DNA of 64,000 nucleotides from Pseudoscleropodium purum (taxonomy: Eukaryota; Streptophyta; Bryopsida; Hypnales; Brachytheciaceae): NCBI GenBank assembly GCA_963969395.1, contig OZ017795.1, positions 13,640,001-13,704,000 on the forward strand, given 5' to 3'. Below are positions 21,351-33,507 of this stretch, piece after piece (position 1 is the first letter of the stretch; each line of letters starts with the position of its first letter). The position numbers and the translations under genes were made by a program. The notes below the pieces were generated by a model, which had not been told where the DNA came from, made no database searches, and worked only from the letters and a program-made list of their open reading frames with translations.

Positions 21351-24132
21351 ATAAAAATTTGACCAATTTAACAAAAGCGACTACGCACAAGATCCAAAAG
21401 TAGAGTTTGTGGGATACCCATTTTTATAATTAGTTAGAAATACCTAAAATATTTCACTTTTTCATTCTATTATACAAAGAATTTTTTTGAGGTGTTAGAG
21501 CTTTAAACGTTGTATGTCATAACCTCAAAGATCATTACATTTTGGATATAAGGTGCCCAACTAACACTTAGATTTGGATTTAGATCCTCTTTGTGATGAC
21601 AAATAAGCAATTTTTGTTTAGGTGGACAATTCTTATTTTATTTTTATTAGTAGTATTTTGACATAATAAATGGTGGAGATTTGTTTTATTTAACCCTCAA
21701 GAAACACCAAAGATGTTTTGTGCCCTTGGATGGTCAACCAAGATTTGTGCATATTAAATAATCAATGATTTTCATCCATTTTGTGTGCAACTTTATCCAC
21801 ATCACTTTGAATAATTTAATTTTGATTTTTAAATTTTCTTTAGGGTAGTTCATATATATATATATAATGGTACAAAAAATTTGTATTTCAATACTTCGAA
21901 CTTTTTTCCTTAACCCTTAATGACCCAATGGAAGTGTACTTTCTAAATGGGGTCAAAACTAGCAAGAACTTGAGCAATTTGTTTGCTCATTTAAAAAAAA
22001 AATTGGATAGAATATAGCCATAAGATCTTGAATTTCACATTGAAAGTGAGAACCTCAAAAAATTTCAGATTATTTGACTGTAAAATTTAGTAGATTTTAA
22101 AGTTTAAAGTTTAATTTGGATCAATGGAAAAATAGGGTAGTGCACTTTGAAGGAGCATATCTTAGTGAGAATATTTTGAAATGATGACTTTTTTGTGCTC
22201 AAAAGAAGAAAAGAGAGTTGAAAATGCTCACCTAAAATTTCACAACATTCTGAACATTTTTCAATTCACAGATGAGCTTGCAATGGAGGGTGGTCACTTA
22301 AATGAGAGCATTGTTTGTATGAAATACAAGAATGGGACCCTTGTCTTCTCCTTGAGCTCCTTGGGACAAAAATCTGCCCTTTTCGAGGTGGATTTAACCT
22401 TTTTGAGGTGGATTTAACCTTTTTGAGGTGGACAAAAATCTCATTGGTTGTTTGACTTTTCAGTCTATGTCCATTCCAAACCCCAAAGAATGAGTTGTAT
22501 ACTACACTACACCACTCAACTTTAATCTCTAAAGCCCAAGGGGTTTGGATAAAACACAAATGTGTTATAAATATAAGATCTATAACTTTTTTGATGTTTG
22601 CAAAGATTAAAAGTAAAAAGTATTTGTACAAATGAAATTATAAAATTGTTTTTAGATTTTCTTCAAATGAATTTTGAAGATATTTTAAAAATTCACCACA
22701 AATATAATTTTTCTCTTAAACATTTGAATTTTTTTTTGACTGGTCAAAATTGTGGCTTCTATTGATTTGTGAAAATTGTATAAGATTTAGTAATGATAAT
22801 ACCAACACTTTTCTGTAATAGTAAATTTTTCAGCATTAGGCAAATCTAAACTCTTTGTATTGTTTCTCTTATAATTTTTGTTTGAGTGTAGCAATTTTAG
22901 TTTGGAATGAAAATACTGAAAAACAACCCAATTTCTTACAAAAAATTCTGAAAAAAGTTTTTTTCCACCCAAAAAAGCTATTGAAGTTGGGTAGCAACCA
23001 AAAAATGGTCGCTTGAGCACCTAGAGGTTAAGGAATTCTATAAGGCGGAGTTTAACTTGGACTTTGATAAAATTACTACCATTGGATTTATAACACTATA
23101 TTTTTTGAAGTAAAAATTATTTTATTAAAACTCAAAATTTGAGGACAAGAAGCTCAAAAATGAGGGGCAACGACAAAAAATGGACACTTGGATCATTAGG
23201 GTTAAGACTTGATTTTGATATTCAAAAATGGATCTTTTGAGAAAAATTAACAAATGAGGCTTCTAAAGTGTAGTTTCTATTTTACTTGGAAATTTAGAAA
23301 AATTCTTTAAAGGAAGCATTTTAGTAAAGTTTGAAGTTGAAGATCTATAAATATGTTTCTAAATATAGAATGATATGGAAATTTTCTTTGTATCACAATT
23401 TTTTTAACTAAAATGTAACTCTATTCTAAGAAAAATTGAACATGATTTTTATTTGATATAAATTTTCTTTGTTTTTTTGTCAAAAATTCAAGGCAATTTG
23501 AAATTTACATAAAAAAGATTTGAAAATTTTAAGACAAATATCACACATATGATTTAATCTTTGAAAAATAAAAACAAAAAAATTCACTCATAAATAGTGA
23601 AGAAATGAAGGATATAAAATGAGGGGCTCTCAAGTTTGACTATACAATTATAAATCTCATCCTTTAAGAAATAACACGTTGGGAGACTTGATATTCATTG
23701 AAAGTTACTAATAATATAGAAATTTGCACATACACCATAAACAAGTTACTTGCCTTCTAAACTAATGACGAAACTTGGAACATAACGAAGTTTTGTTATT
23801 CTTGGGAAGGAGAGAAGAAGAAAAACCTATTATTAAAATGATAGATATATCACTTCAAAATCAAGAAAACATTTTGATGGGGTGACCAACATGACTTTCA
23901 ACTCTTACTATTGAAAATCATCAACTTTATATATGACAAAACATGGCCTTTACTAAATGGTTTAAAGCCTTTTTGTAGATGATTCAAAGAGATGTCTATA
24001 TGACATTGTTTATGATTCTTCAAGGCTTGCCTTTACAAAAATTTAAGTATTCTCTAATTTCATTTTATTTATTTCGTTGTTGTTATTGAACATGTCTCCA
24101 AATTGGTTTCCCAATAATTTGGAATAACAAAG
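21351..24132. other. AT-rich spacer without genes
   Basis: No protein-like frame was found. Noted contents are a TA run at about 21853-21867 and a 20-bp tandem unit GAGGTGGATTTAACCTTTTT at 22385-22424 with a partial third copy. Two related blocks each end in a GTTAAG motif (about 22990-23035 and 23160-23205), which suggests a further diverged repeat. Open frames at 22181-22631 are short and unlike any family I know. Confidence 0.55.
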
Positions 24133-24383
24133 CATTAAAAGAAATTTGAGGGCTCTGAAAACCCATTTTGAGCCTATTCCCCCATAGTTGTTCCCGCAAT
24201 GCAAGGAACGGCCTATTGTTAGAAAAAAAATTTAGTCTTCAAATACAAAAAAAGCTGAAAAAAATTTTGGACAATAATGTGGCAAGGTCTCGGCCATGTC
24301 ACTAGTCCAGTTCTTGTAGTTTCTAATGTTGTTCCCAGCTTGATAACTTACAGGCTTTTGGAGCCCCCAAATTTCTTTTAATG
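24133..24383. mobile_element. MITE family M1, copy 3 (251 bp)
   Basis: Terminal inverted repeats CATTAAAAGAAATTTG and CAAATTTCTTTTAATG match perfectly, followed inside by GGGCTC and its inverted partner GAGCCCCC. The internal GTTCCCGCAATG, GGCCATGTCAC and GTTGTTCCC blocks are shared with copies 1 and 2. No coding capacity. Flanking bases give no clear target-site duplication. Confidence 0.85.
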
Positions 24384-24794
24384 AGAATAGACAATTCAAT
24401 ATATACCTTGAAACAAACTAGGATATGAATTTGAAAAATCTACAAATTGAACTTTGTCTTCTTATGAAATTTGCATATGATATTCAAAGGACATTCTTAG
24501 ACTTCACCTAATGTTAGCTACAAATTGCTGATACGTTTCTAAAATTCATAACTTCTTGACAATGAAGAAGTTGCTTGCAAAATTTCAGCGGATTATAGTA
24601 ACCCTAGGATAAGGTTGCATCAATAATTAATTAAAGTTTGAAAAATAGATTTAGTAGTTTAAAATTTTAATTATAAAAATTCAGCATTAAATTCAAAATA
24701 AAATCAAAATACTTAGCATTCATCATATCTCTCACAACCTCAAAAGCCACTTTTTAGGTGCACATAAATTCAAAAATACAAAAATACAAGCTCT

Positions 24795-25450
24795 TCATAC
24801 AAGTGGGGTGGTAGGAGGTAAAACAACCTATGTGGGATATATAAATTAGGATTGGTAGGAGCCCAACCACTTGTAGTTAAGTCAAAAGCAAGAATTGTGT
24901 TTAAGTAAAATTCCAAACTTCATTTAAGCACTATAGAATAACTTCTTTTCCAAAAAAAAATATTAGATTAATGTAGAAAATCAAAATATTTTAATTCCAA
25001 AAATCTATTTGAGATTTTGAGCCTTTAATCAAAAGTTATGAATAAAGTTCATTGAGGGATTGAAAGGGACATTTTTTTTACATTCAATTCATATGCCCTC
25101 TCTAAATTTAGTCTATAATATTTTTTGGAGATTCAAAAATCACAAATGGATTTTGGAAGATGAAATTAAGATTGATTTTTTAACTTTTGTTATTTCAAAG
25201 TTTTTTGAAAAGAAGTATTTCTATGATGCTAAAATGAAGTATGAAATTCTACTTTGAACATAATTTTCACATTTTAACAATGAGTAGTCAAGCTCTCGTC
25301 TTCAAATTATTCCATACCCTTTGAGGTTTTATAACAATAGATTTCAATATAAAAATGATCTTTCCACCTTATATATTCAAAGAATTTCAATGAAATAATT
25401 CCTTTACTATGTCATCAAAAAATTTCATATTGGTAGAATGGTCAAATGTT
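24795..25450 (+). repeat. Dispersed AT-rich repeat R1, copy 2
   Basis: Collinear match to 5186-5800, moderately diverged, in the same orientation. Short frames at 25060-25257 and 25409-25594 are neither shared with copy 1 nor protein-like. Confidence 0.65.
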
Positions 25451-28400
25451 AGTTTGGTACAAGTAGTATTGAATATATGTGATTGCATTGGACTTTATTT
25501 TGGTTTTATTTTGGACTTTCTAGCTAACATTGGACCTGTTTTTTTTCAACAATTTGGTCATTTAATTCTTGTTGATTTCAACAATTTCTCTTAATCATTT
25601 TCTTTTAACTTCCCTTCCAATAATTATTTTCTAACAACCTTTCCCTACAGCTATGGTATAAGTGATCTCACTTTATATGCAAGTAGACTATACATTGTGC
25701 TACCTACAAATACAAAAAACCCACTAAAATTCATATTATGTTTTAAATCTTCAAATAACCTTTCATTTGTCACAAAAAAAATTCAATGTCTACAAGTCTA
25801 AATCATACTTAATTTTTTACTAATTTTTTCTATTCTTAAATAACAAAATTGTATAAAAAAAAAAGTAGTGCACTATGCTTGTAGTCAAATTTGGCACTAT
25901 CAACTTGTATGGAATTTACACCTTACAAGACCACCTTGCAAATTGTCTTCTTGTACTTATGAAACCAATTGTAGGTTGTAGGTGAGGCTTACAATTCCAT
26001 GATTGATTGATTTTATTTATAATTGTAAAAACTCCCAATCATGTTATTTTGAAGGCAATCAAACTTGATCATGAAAACAACGGATAATGTCATTCATATG
26101 CAAAAAAAATTATTTTTCATATCAAAGAACAATGTCAATATCAATAAATATTTTATAAATTGTATTACACATCACATTTGGTTCAAATTGTGATTGGCCT
26201 TATTTGAAATGTCCCATATGACATTTTTACATGTAGTGGGATGTTTTTATAATGTTGGAGGTGGATGGAAGATAAAAGTCTTTTCTTCTTGTAAAGCATG
26301 TATAATGTGTTGCTTACAATGCTTATAATTTTGAGTTAAAAATACTAATAAAATCGGCAACTTAGAAATGAATTAAGAGTGCAATCATTTATGGGTTTGT
26401 TTTTTAAACAAATGAAATCATTTGTGTGTTTTAAGATATAGCAAAAGCAATTAGAGTCAATGTAAAACCATAAATGTATAGTGGTACATCACATGGAAGA
26501 TGCATGGAGAGACTCCAAGGTGTTTGGGATGGAATTAAACCCTCTTGTCAAGTTAATGATGGGTTTTGAGACGACAAGAAGGAAGTATGGAAGCTCATGT
26601 TATTTAGGTTGCAATGATTTTACATATTAACCAAGAATGTCAAAATCAAGATTATAAGACATCATGGCAATAATAAATTTTTTCAAATCATGAATCACAA
26701 ATTCATAATTCTATCTATGTAAATTACACTAATAAATTAATGAATAGTCACATCTTGCACCATGAGCAAAAATGTATGAAGATTTTATCTAAACAATTTC
26801 ACATTTGGATTAAAAATCTTTCCTTTGGGAAATTTGTTCATTATTTAAGATTTGCACATTGACTCCTTTGAAGGTTCTTATAATGAGACAATAAATGTTT
26901 CTTCTTGATGACATCCTTGATGCATCTATTTTGGAACTAATGAAAGTTTTGGCATTTAAATTCTACACTTTTTGTTGAAGTAATATAAATGAATTTTTGA
27001 AGATTATATTGAGTTGATTTGATCACTTTTCTTCTATAAATTTTGTTTAGGACTTTAATTTCTAAAAGCTTGACCATTACACACTAAATAGATAGAGAAT
27101 TTTTTGAAATGACTTCATCAAATGGGAACTTTTTTAGAAAAGTTAAGAAGAATTGAGTAATTTAACAACAAAAAGAAGAAAAAATCCCCTATATTATTAA
27201 AAGGTATATTGTAGATGTTTAGAGAAGTTCCTATTAATTAATATAATTTTTCAAAAAATATTTTTTTGTAAGTTTGAATACTTGCTAACTTAAACCTTAA
27301 GTGCCAAAGTATACTCTGCCATTTGTATCTACAAAATAACCTTTGTGAAAATACCTATATAAATTTTTTCGATTGTCACGTATGTCAAAAAATTTAATAC
27401 CAATCCATATGGTTTTATCAAGATCAAATAATCTAAGTCTAAAATTATTATGATCAAATGGTCAATCAAATTTGTCTAAGTGGGCTATCCTAGAATGTAA
27501 TAGTGCTCTCCAAATCCAAAAAAATTATCTACAATTGCCAATAAAAAATTGCCTTTATTCTTTTGTATGAAGTCCAAGCCAAGCATACTTGAAAGAATTT
27601 AGACAAATGTATAAGAAATATTGTCTTATAATTGGGAGGAAGTTTAAGCAATTAATTATTTTTTTTGTTATAGACCAATGAAGTGCAACTCTTACAATTG
27701 AGTATACTATTGCACATTGTGCATGAAAACTTTAAAATTAATTATATTTGTTTGGTACATATAGAATTGAATAATTTTTTTCATATACAGGTATTAAAAG
27801 CACCCACATCAATGCATATAAAAACAAAAATAATCTAAATTTTGTTAGAAAAATGCATTATTAATGCATGGATTGACCTTGAAACTATCTTTGTTGTTCT
27901 AAAGAAGCAATTTTTGGAAAAAAAACTCTAATTAAACAATATTTTTTTAACAATTTACCAAGTCTCAATAGTAAGTGATGATTTTTTTTCTTTTTATTCA
28001 CTAAAAGATTTGCAATTGGTTGAAAGTTAGTAAAGGAAATAGTTGGATGAAAAAATTACTTGCATTCTAATTTTGATAATTTTTTGGATGTCGGTGAGAT
28101 TTTCTTGCATTGATATAGAATAGAAGCTTTAAAAATAGCAAACCTAATTTCAACCTTGTAACAAAAACTATCTCTCTTGCCCTAGCTTCTTGTCTAAAAT
28201 GCTTTGGACATGAGAATCATTTTTTTACACCTGTAATTAGTAATTTGAATATTCATAGTTTATACATATGAAGTCCAAAAAATATATGCCTTGAGAATCT
28301 AGACTTATTTTTCAATTTCAAATAAGATTCAACAAAAATTATTGTTAGTTTGACCAAGGAACTCAATATAAAACCATGCTTATTTGGACAATTTTAGGTG

Positions 28401-30384
28401 TAGTTATCTTAACAAGTCAAAACAATCTCTTCACAAATTTAACCGTCAAGGCCTAATGAGGTTTTCACAATGGAGGTTTCCAATGAATTGCCCTAGTTTG
28501 ATATTTTTTTGCACATGGATGTGCTTGAAATTTTTAATTTTAACTATATAAAAGTGAAGAATACTTTGTCTAGTATTCATGGAATTGATTGCAAAAAATA
28601 TTAACCATTGGATTTTTAGATTATAACAATTTTGGATGATCAACTCTTTAACCAAAAAATGCAACTTTTAGAGAAGAAAAATCATAAGAAGATGAATAAT
28701 GCTTTTTTGTCCTCCAAATTTTTTTTATTAGAATTTAAGGCAAATTTTTTATTTTTTTATTTAACATTTTGAGAAATAAAAAAATTTCCCAAATTTATAG
28801 ACATTTTCAAACAAAAAGAATAGAAAGCCAAAACTGACCAAATTGGATCCTATAAAATTTAAAAAAATTTATATATGCATTATTTTTTGAAATTTAACAA
28901 TGGATATCATTAGCATATTATTTGGAACATGTCCAAAAAAATAAGAATCATTCTAATTATTTTTGTATTCGGAATCATACTAGATTGAATTATGTATTTT
29001 TAAAATTGCTAAAAATTCAAATTCAAATTTTTTTTCTCCTAATATATATATATATTTTTTGCAATTTAAAGACTATAAATGTCCAAAAAAATGTTTTCTT
29101 CCACCCCTACTATTTCTTTCACTGTAAATAAATTATGCTTGCTCCCTTTTTCTACCAAACTACATCTCCTAAATAAATTTTAAAATACTTCCCACATTGA
29201 AATTTTGAGAATCGGAGAATGCAACAAGTATATTAACTTGTTACTCTACAAGTTCCTAATTTACAAAATATTGAGATTTGTTTCAGTTTACTAGGAATTT
29301 GCCATTAAAAATTTGAAGAGGACACTTTGTATTCCCTTGGTCCTTGAGGGGTTACAGGGTATTAATGCACTTGAACCCAAAAGTAATAAAATTTGAGTGA
29401 AAATTTTATCAAAAGCAATAAACTTTTCTTCTTGAAATTATTTGATGACAAAATTTCTTTTTAGTGGAATGAAATTGTTAAGTTGTTGCAAACTCTTAAG
29501 ACAACATTGATCATTTGGGGTGAATGTACATACTTTGGGATGAATAAATAAGTCTTCATTCACATGGGGTATGGTTACATCCATGCACATGGATGTACAA
29601 TACAATGGTTCTCATAAGTATTCATACATTTTAAAAATTGCCATGTAACTAGTTGAAAATTTTGATTTTTTCAACAAATTTTGAATGTATTGAAGTACAA
29701 GTAAGACACTTATATTAAATAAATTTTTAATAAAATTTATTAGTGAAAAAAACTTTCAAAAGAATTTTGGTAAGAATTTCATGAATTTTAAAATTTTATT
29801 GAGTGAAATATTACTTGCTAAAATATGACTTCAAATTCTTATAATTCATTGTAAAAAGCTCAAAAAAATTCCACAATTTTTGCACTAATGAATTTGATTA
29901 AATAATAAATAATAATGATTTAAAAAAAATTAACTTTTTTTATACAATTGCATTACTTGTATTTCAACATGTCCAAAATTTGTCGCAAAAATCAAATTTC
30001 TCAGTTGCTTATGGCAATTTTTGAAGTGTATGGATACTTATGAGATCTTCTATAAATAGCTTCATCACTAGAATGAATGTCACTTACTACATTTCTTAAT
30101 CAATAAATGAAATAAAAAAATCCTACTTGAACCTCCAATTGTTGGTTACTGCTACTCAACATCTAATGACCTAACCTTGTACTAAAGATAGTAAAGCCAA
30201 AGCTTAAAAATCATACAATGAACAAGTAATACTAGGTCCTCTAAAATATCCACATCATCAATTCATGTAGAGCATTTGTTTGTCTTTCTATTGATATATC
30301 ACATGGCCTTATGTACTAAAATAAAGCATCCTCAATGAACACTACTTGGATGAATTGCACATTCCAAAACATTCATCATTCATT
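25451..30384. other. Five kb of AT-rich DNA without recognised features
   Basis: Strongly AT-rich with many A and T runs. No open frame exceeds about 75 codons and none resembles a known protein. No tRNA-like cloverleaf or long inverted repeat was noticed. It is probably old transposon sequence beyond recognition by eye. Confidence 0.6.
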
Positions 30385-30600
30385 GGGGAAGATAAGGTGG
30401 GCCCCCCCAAATGCACCATTGCTCCTATGTATGTCTCCAAAATCATAAGTGTACCTATATGGAAGAAATTATTTTAGAACCAAATTTCATTCCTTCATAA
30501 CATTTGCATACAATATCCAAATGTTGTAATCTTTAGTGCATTGGAAGCTCCTTTCACTTGCCAACAAGAAGATCAATGAAAAATTGATAGGTCTAATAAT
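30385..30600 (+). repeat. Dispersed repeat R2, copy 2
   Basis: Same orientation as 21120-21350 and collinear with it over about 215 bases. It lies about 200 bases left of R5 copy B. Confidence 0.7.
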
Positions 30601-30809
30601 AATAAATAGGCACGGTAGCAAAAAGTGGTGGGTTAGGGGAAACCCACTTTAGTACAAGTAGAGCAAATTGAAGGCAACTAGACTTCTAGTCACTCGAGAT
30701 AAGACAAGGCACTAAGTTTTGACCACGAAGTACACTTAGCAAGGTAATTTTAGAGTTCGCTAGAAATAAAAGTAAAAAGAAAACACCTATTGTGAGTTGT
30801 GTCCAGGGT

Positions 30810-30955
30810 ACATTCTAGACCCCTCCTTGCTAATTTGGGGTCTTTGATTGCAAACATGAATTCTAAATTTGCAAAAAAAATAAAAATTTTGGCATTTCCC
30901 CTAGGTTAGAAAATCATGCGTTTTCACCCCTCATGGGACAAGTTAGCGACCCACA
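30810..30955 (-). repeat. Dispersed repeat R5, copy B (inverted)
   Basis: The reverse complement matches 20894-21036 along most of its length, including GGGTGAAAA, GGGGAAATGCC and AGACCCCAAATTAGC-type blocks. Non-coding. Confidence 0.65.
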
Positions 30956-31189
30956 GAGATATAAGTTAGTGTTCCCTAATATTCTCCTAATTATTTTCCT
31001 AAAACCCAATTCAACTTGGGTCCTCTAGCCCAGTATCTTATGTCAAGGTCAAATTTAGACATAAATTAAGTATTTTTGGGGATCTTTGAATGTTTGAAAT
31101 AGTATAAGTGAAATATTACCAACAAATAATACACGTCCACAAGAAGTTTTGACAGCCAAGGAAGATTGACCCTTCTATTGCCTTGCTAG

Positions 31190-31320
31190 AGGGTAAATGC
31201 CAACTTAGATTTTGTACTTCATCATATTCTCTAGCTAACTTGGGGTCTCTGATTGCAAATATGGATTCAGAATTTGCAAATTTTATCATATGTGACAAAT
31301 ATATTTTCAGTGTTTTCTAA
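31190..31320 (-). repeat. Dispersed repeat R5, copy C (inverted)
   Basis: The reverse complement carries AAAATTTGCAAATTCTGAAT and AGAGACCCCAAGTTAGCTAG, matching the R5 core at 20951-21014 closely. It lies just left of the Alba gene's upstream region. Confidence 0.65.
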
Positions 31321-31399
31321 AGGGTAAAACAAGGGGCAATAGAGAGAGGTCAATCCTCACTGGCCTAGTTTTGACTGACTGAAACCCCTTAGCATGAAA

Positions 31400-32010
31400 A
31401 AAAGAAACTATTTCGGCACTCACTGCCGAATCTGACCTTCACGTACAGTACACCAGTATACAGCCCCCTCCCTCAGCACTCGGCAGATATTAACTTCGAC
31501 CTCCGGGAGGCAGGCATTCAGGCAGGCAGGGCCAACAAAGGGACAAAGCAGCAGGAAGTTGCGAGCCAGGTTGGGCGGTTTGGCCCCCCAGTGAGAATGA
31601 GAAAAAGCCCAGACAGAGTAATTCCAAGACCGCACTAATTCGCAATCCTCCCAGCCCCGCCCGCCCAGGCGTCCAGGCGCCCACTCCAGCCACGGCAGGG
31701 AGGGCGCCATACCGATCGCAGTCGTCGTGCTCGCTTGCGAGGCGCCCTCAGCATTTGCTTTTAACTTAATTCCTTGGGCTCCTTGCATTCTCCAATTCGC
31801 ACGCCACACCTGTCCACGCCGCGTGGACAAGCGCCCCGGCCTTCCAGTCGGGGTCCCTTGCTCTACTTCCCCTCTTCTCTTGGCTCCTCTCGAGTTCTCG
31901 TCTCTCTCTCTCTTTCTCTCTTGCGGTTCCTCTCCTCCTCTCTCCCGAACCCTCGCGCCTTCCATTGCTTTGCGTTCAGTTTCGGACTCGCCACTATCCC
32001 GCAGGTGTGA
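31400..32010 (+). promoter_or_regulatory. Alba gene promoter and probable first untranslated exon
   Basis: A GC-rich island begins sharply near 31400 after AT-rich repeats. A CT-rich tract (about 31862-31950, with TCTCTCTCTC) is typical of plant 5' leaders. A donor-like CCGCAG/GTGTGA at about 32002-32010 and an acceptor-like T-rich tract ending GAAG near 33489 suggest a leader intron of about 1.5 kb. A 181-codon minus frame here (31420-31965) looks like a GC-rich chance ORF. The leader structure is inferred only. Confidence 0.5.
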
Positions 32011-33507
32011 AGACTGATCTTGTCCCCTCCCTTCCTCCAGGTTTTTCTAATTCCAGTTTTTTTCTTGGCATGTTTTTATTTATTTATTTGTTTGTTTATT
32101 TAGTATCGAGTTTCTTGCGATCTGGAGGTTCGAATGGATTGCGATTGGGATTGAAGAGGGATGCGGTGTTGAGAAACACAGTGGGGTGAGGTTTTTTGGA
32201 GGAGCAGGAGGTTTTCCTTATTGATGAGATGAGAGGTTTGGGTTGGATAAGAAGCAGAAGAAGTTTTTGAGTTTTTCGAGTTTTCGAGTTTTTGGCGTGT
32301 GGCGTGCGGTTTGGGTGTGAAGGTGAGGTTTGACGTGGTTTGGTATTTGGACGTTCTGGTGTTTAGGGCTCAAATAAGGAACTGGAACAATGTCGTGTCT
32401 ATGCAATGCGAGTGTTACTTGGTGTTGTGAGGGCGACGGGAGGCATTGGTTTCTTGGTCGCGATTTGTGTATCGAAGGGTTTTTTGACGTTTGTTATTAT
32501 TGTTGGAAATTTGGATGGTTAGGTTCGGGGCTTGGTGGAGGTGGTGCTGTTGTTAAGGGGATGTTTTTGTTTGTACTATGTGGTGTGGTGTGGTGTTCGG
32601 TTTCTTGCGGAAGACGAGGCGACTGGTATTATAGTTGTGCATGATATCTGAGGTCGTTGACTGGATGGGGCATGTGAGCAACCGTCACTTTGCCGACGGA
32701 ACGGCCTGATGCCGTAAATGTACGGAACATGTGTCGTTTTTTTGTTTTTTTTTGAGGTCATTGATCTATAGTGTGAAAGGATGGGGTTTAAAATTCGATG
32801 AGTCAGTTCGATGGAATTGATCGGGTGAGGACAGGAGTTCTTTTAAGTTTTCAGACCAGCACGCGAAATTTTGAGATTCCCTTGATCGAAGGACGTACTA
32901 TTTGAATTGCCTAGGGCAAGTTCGTTTGCATATTCGATGAAGAAGTGCTAGTAGTGTTCGATAGGCAAGAAGTGGAATCTTTGTGCTCACAAGAATACAG
33001 CCTGTTCTTTGCATGTGAGGCGATATTGTGAAGGGATTAATGCCAATCGTATTAACAATTTCGTTCGTACGCTGTTGGTCGTTGCTTTGTAAGAGTGAGG
33101 GTTTGATTTTGATTTTGATCGTTTCACGATCTGTGTGCGATTTGGCAGAGTTTGTCCTAAAATTGTTCACTATGGCTGTTCGATTTTCCTCCCCCTTCCC
33201 CCCCTTCTTCGAGGTTGTCGTGTAGTTTAATTGTTGAAACCTGATGATTCTTGGAGTGTAGGGTTAGTTTTAATATCTTGAGACTTTTGAGGGCTGAGAT
33301 GCATCTAAACCTGTATTTAATTTCCGACTTGCCAAGACTGTGCAGTATGTGTTTCTGAACCTCTTTATTGGGTTGCTGAATGTCACTTCGAAAATTTGAA
33401 GTCACTAATCTGAATTCTTTTGTCGGACGCAGCCAGCGTGTAATTACAGTTAGTTGGGGCCCTGAACAGTTTGGATTTTTTTTTGAAGGTTGTGCTTCCG
33501 CTGCAAG

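Noticed and set aside
31420..31965. 181-codon open frame on the minus strand with Arg/Glu/Gly-rich N-terminus
   Set aside because: It lies in the GC- and CT-rich leader of the Alba gene, where stop codons are rare by composition. The product has no recognisable fold, and overlapping frames of similar length exist on the other strand.
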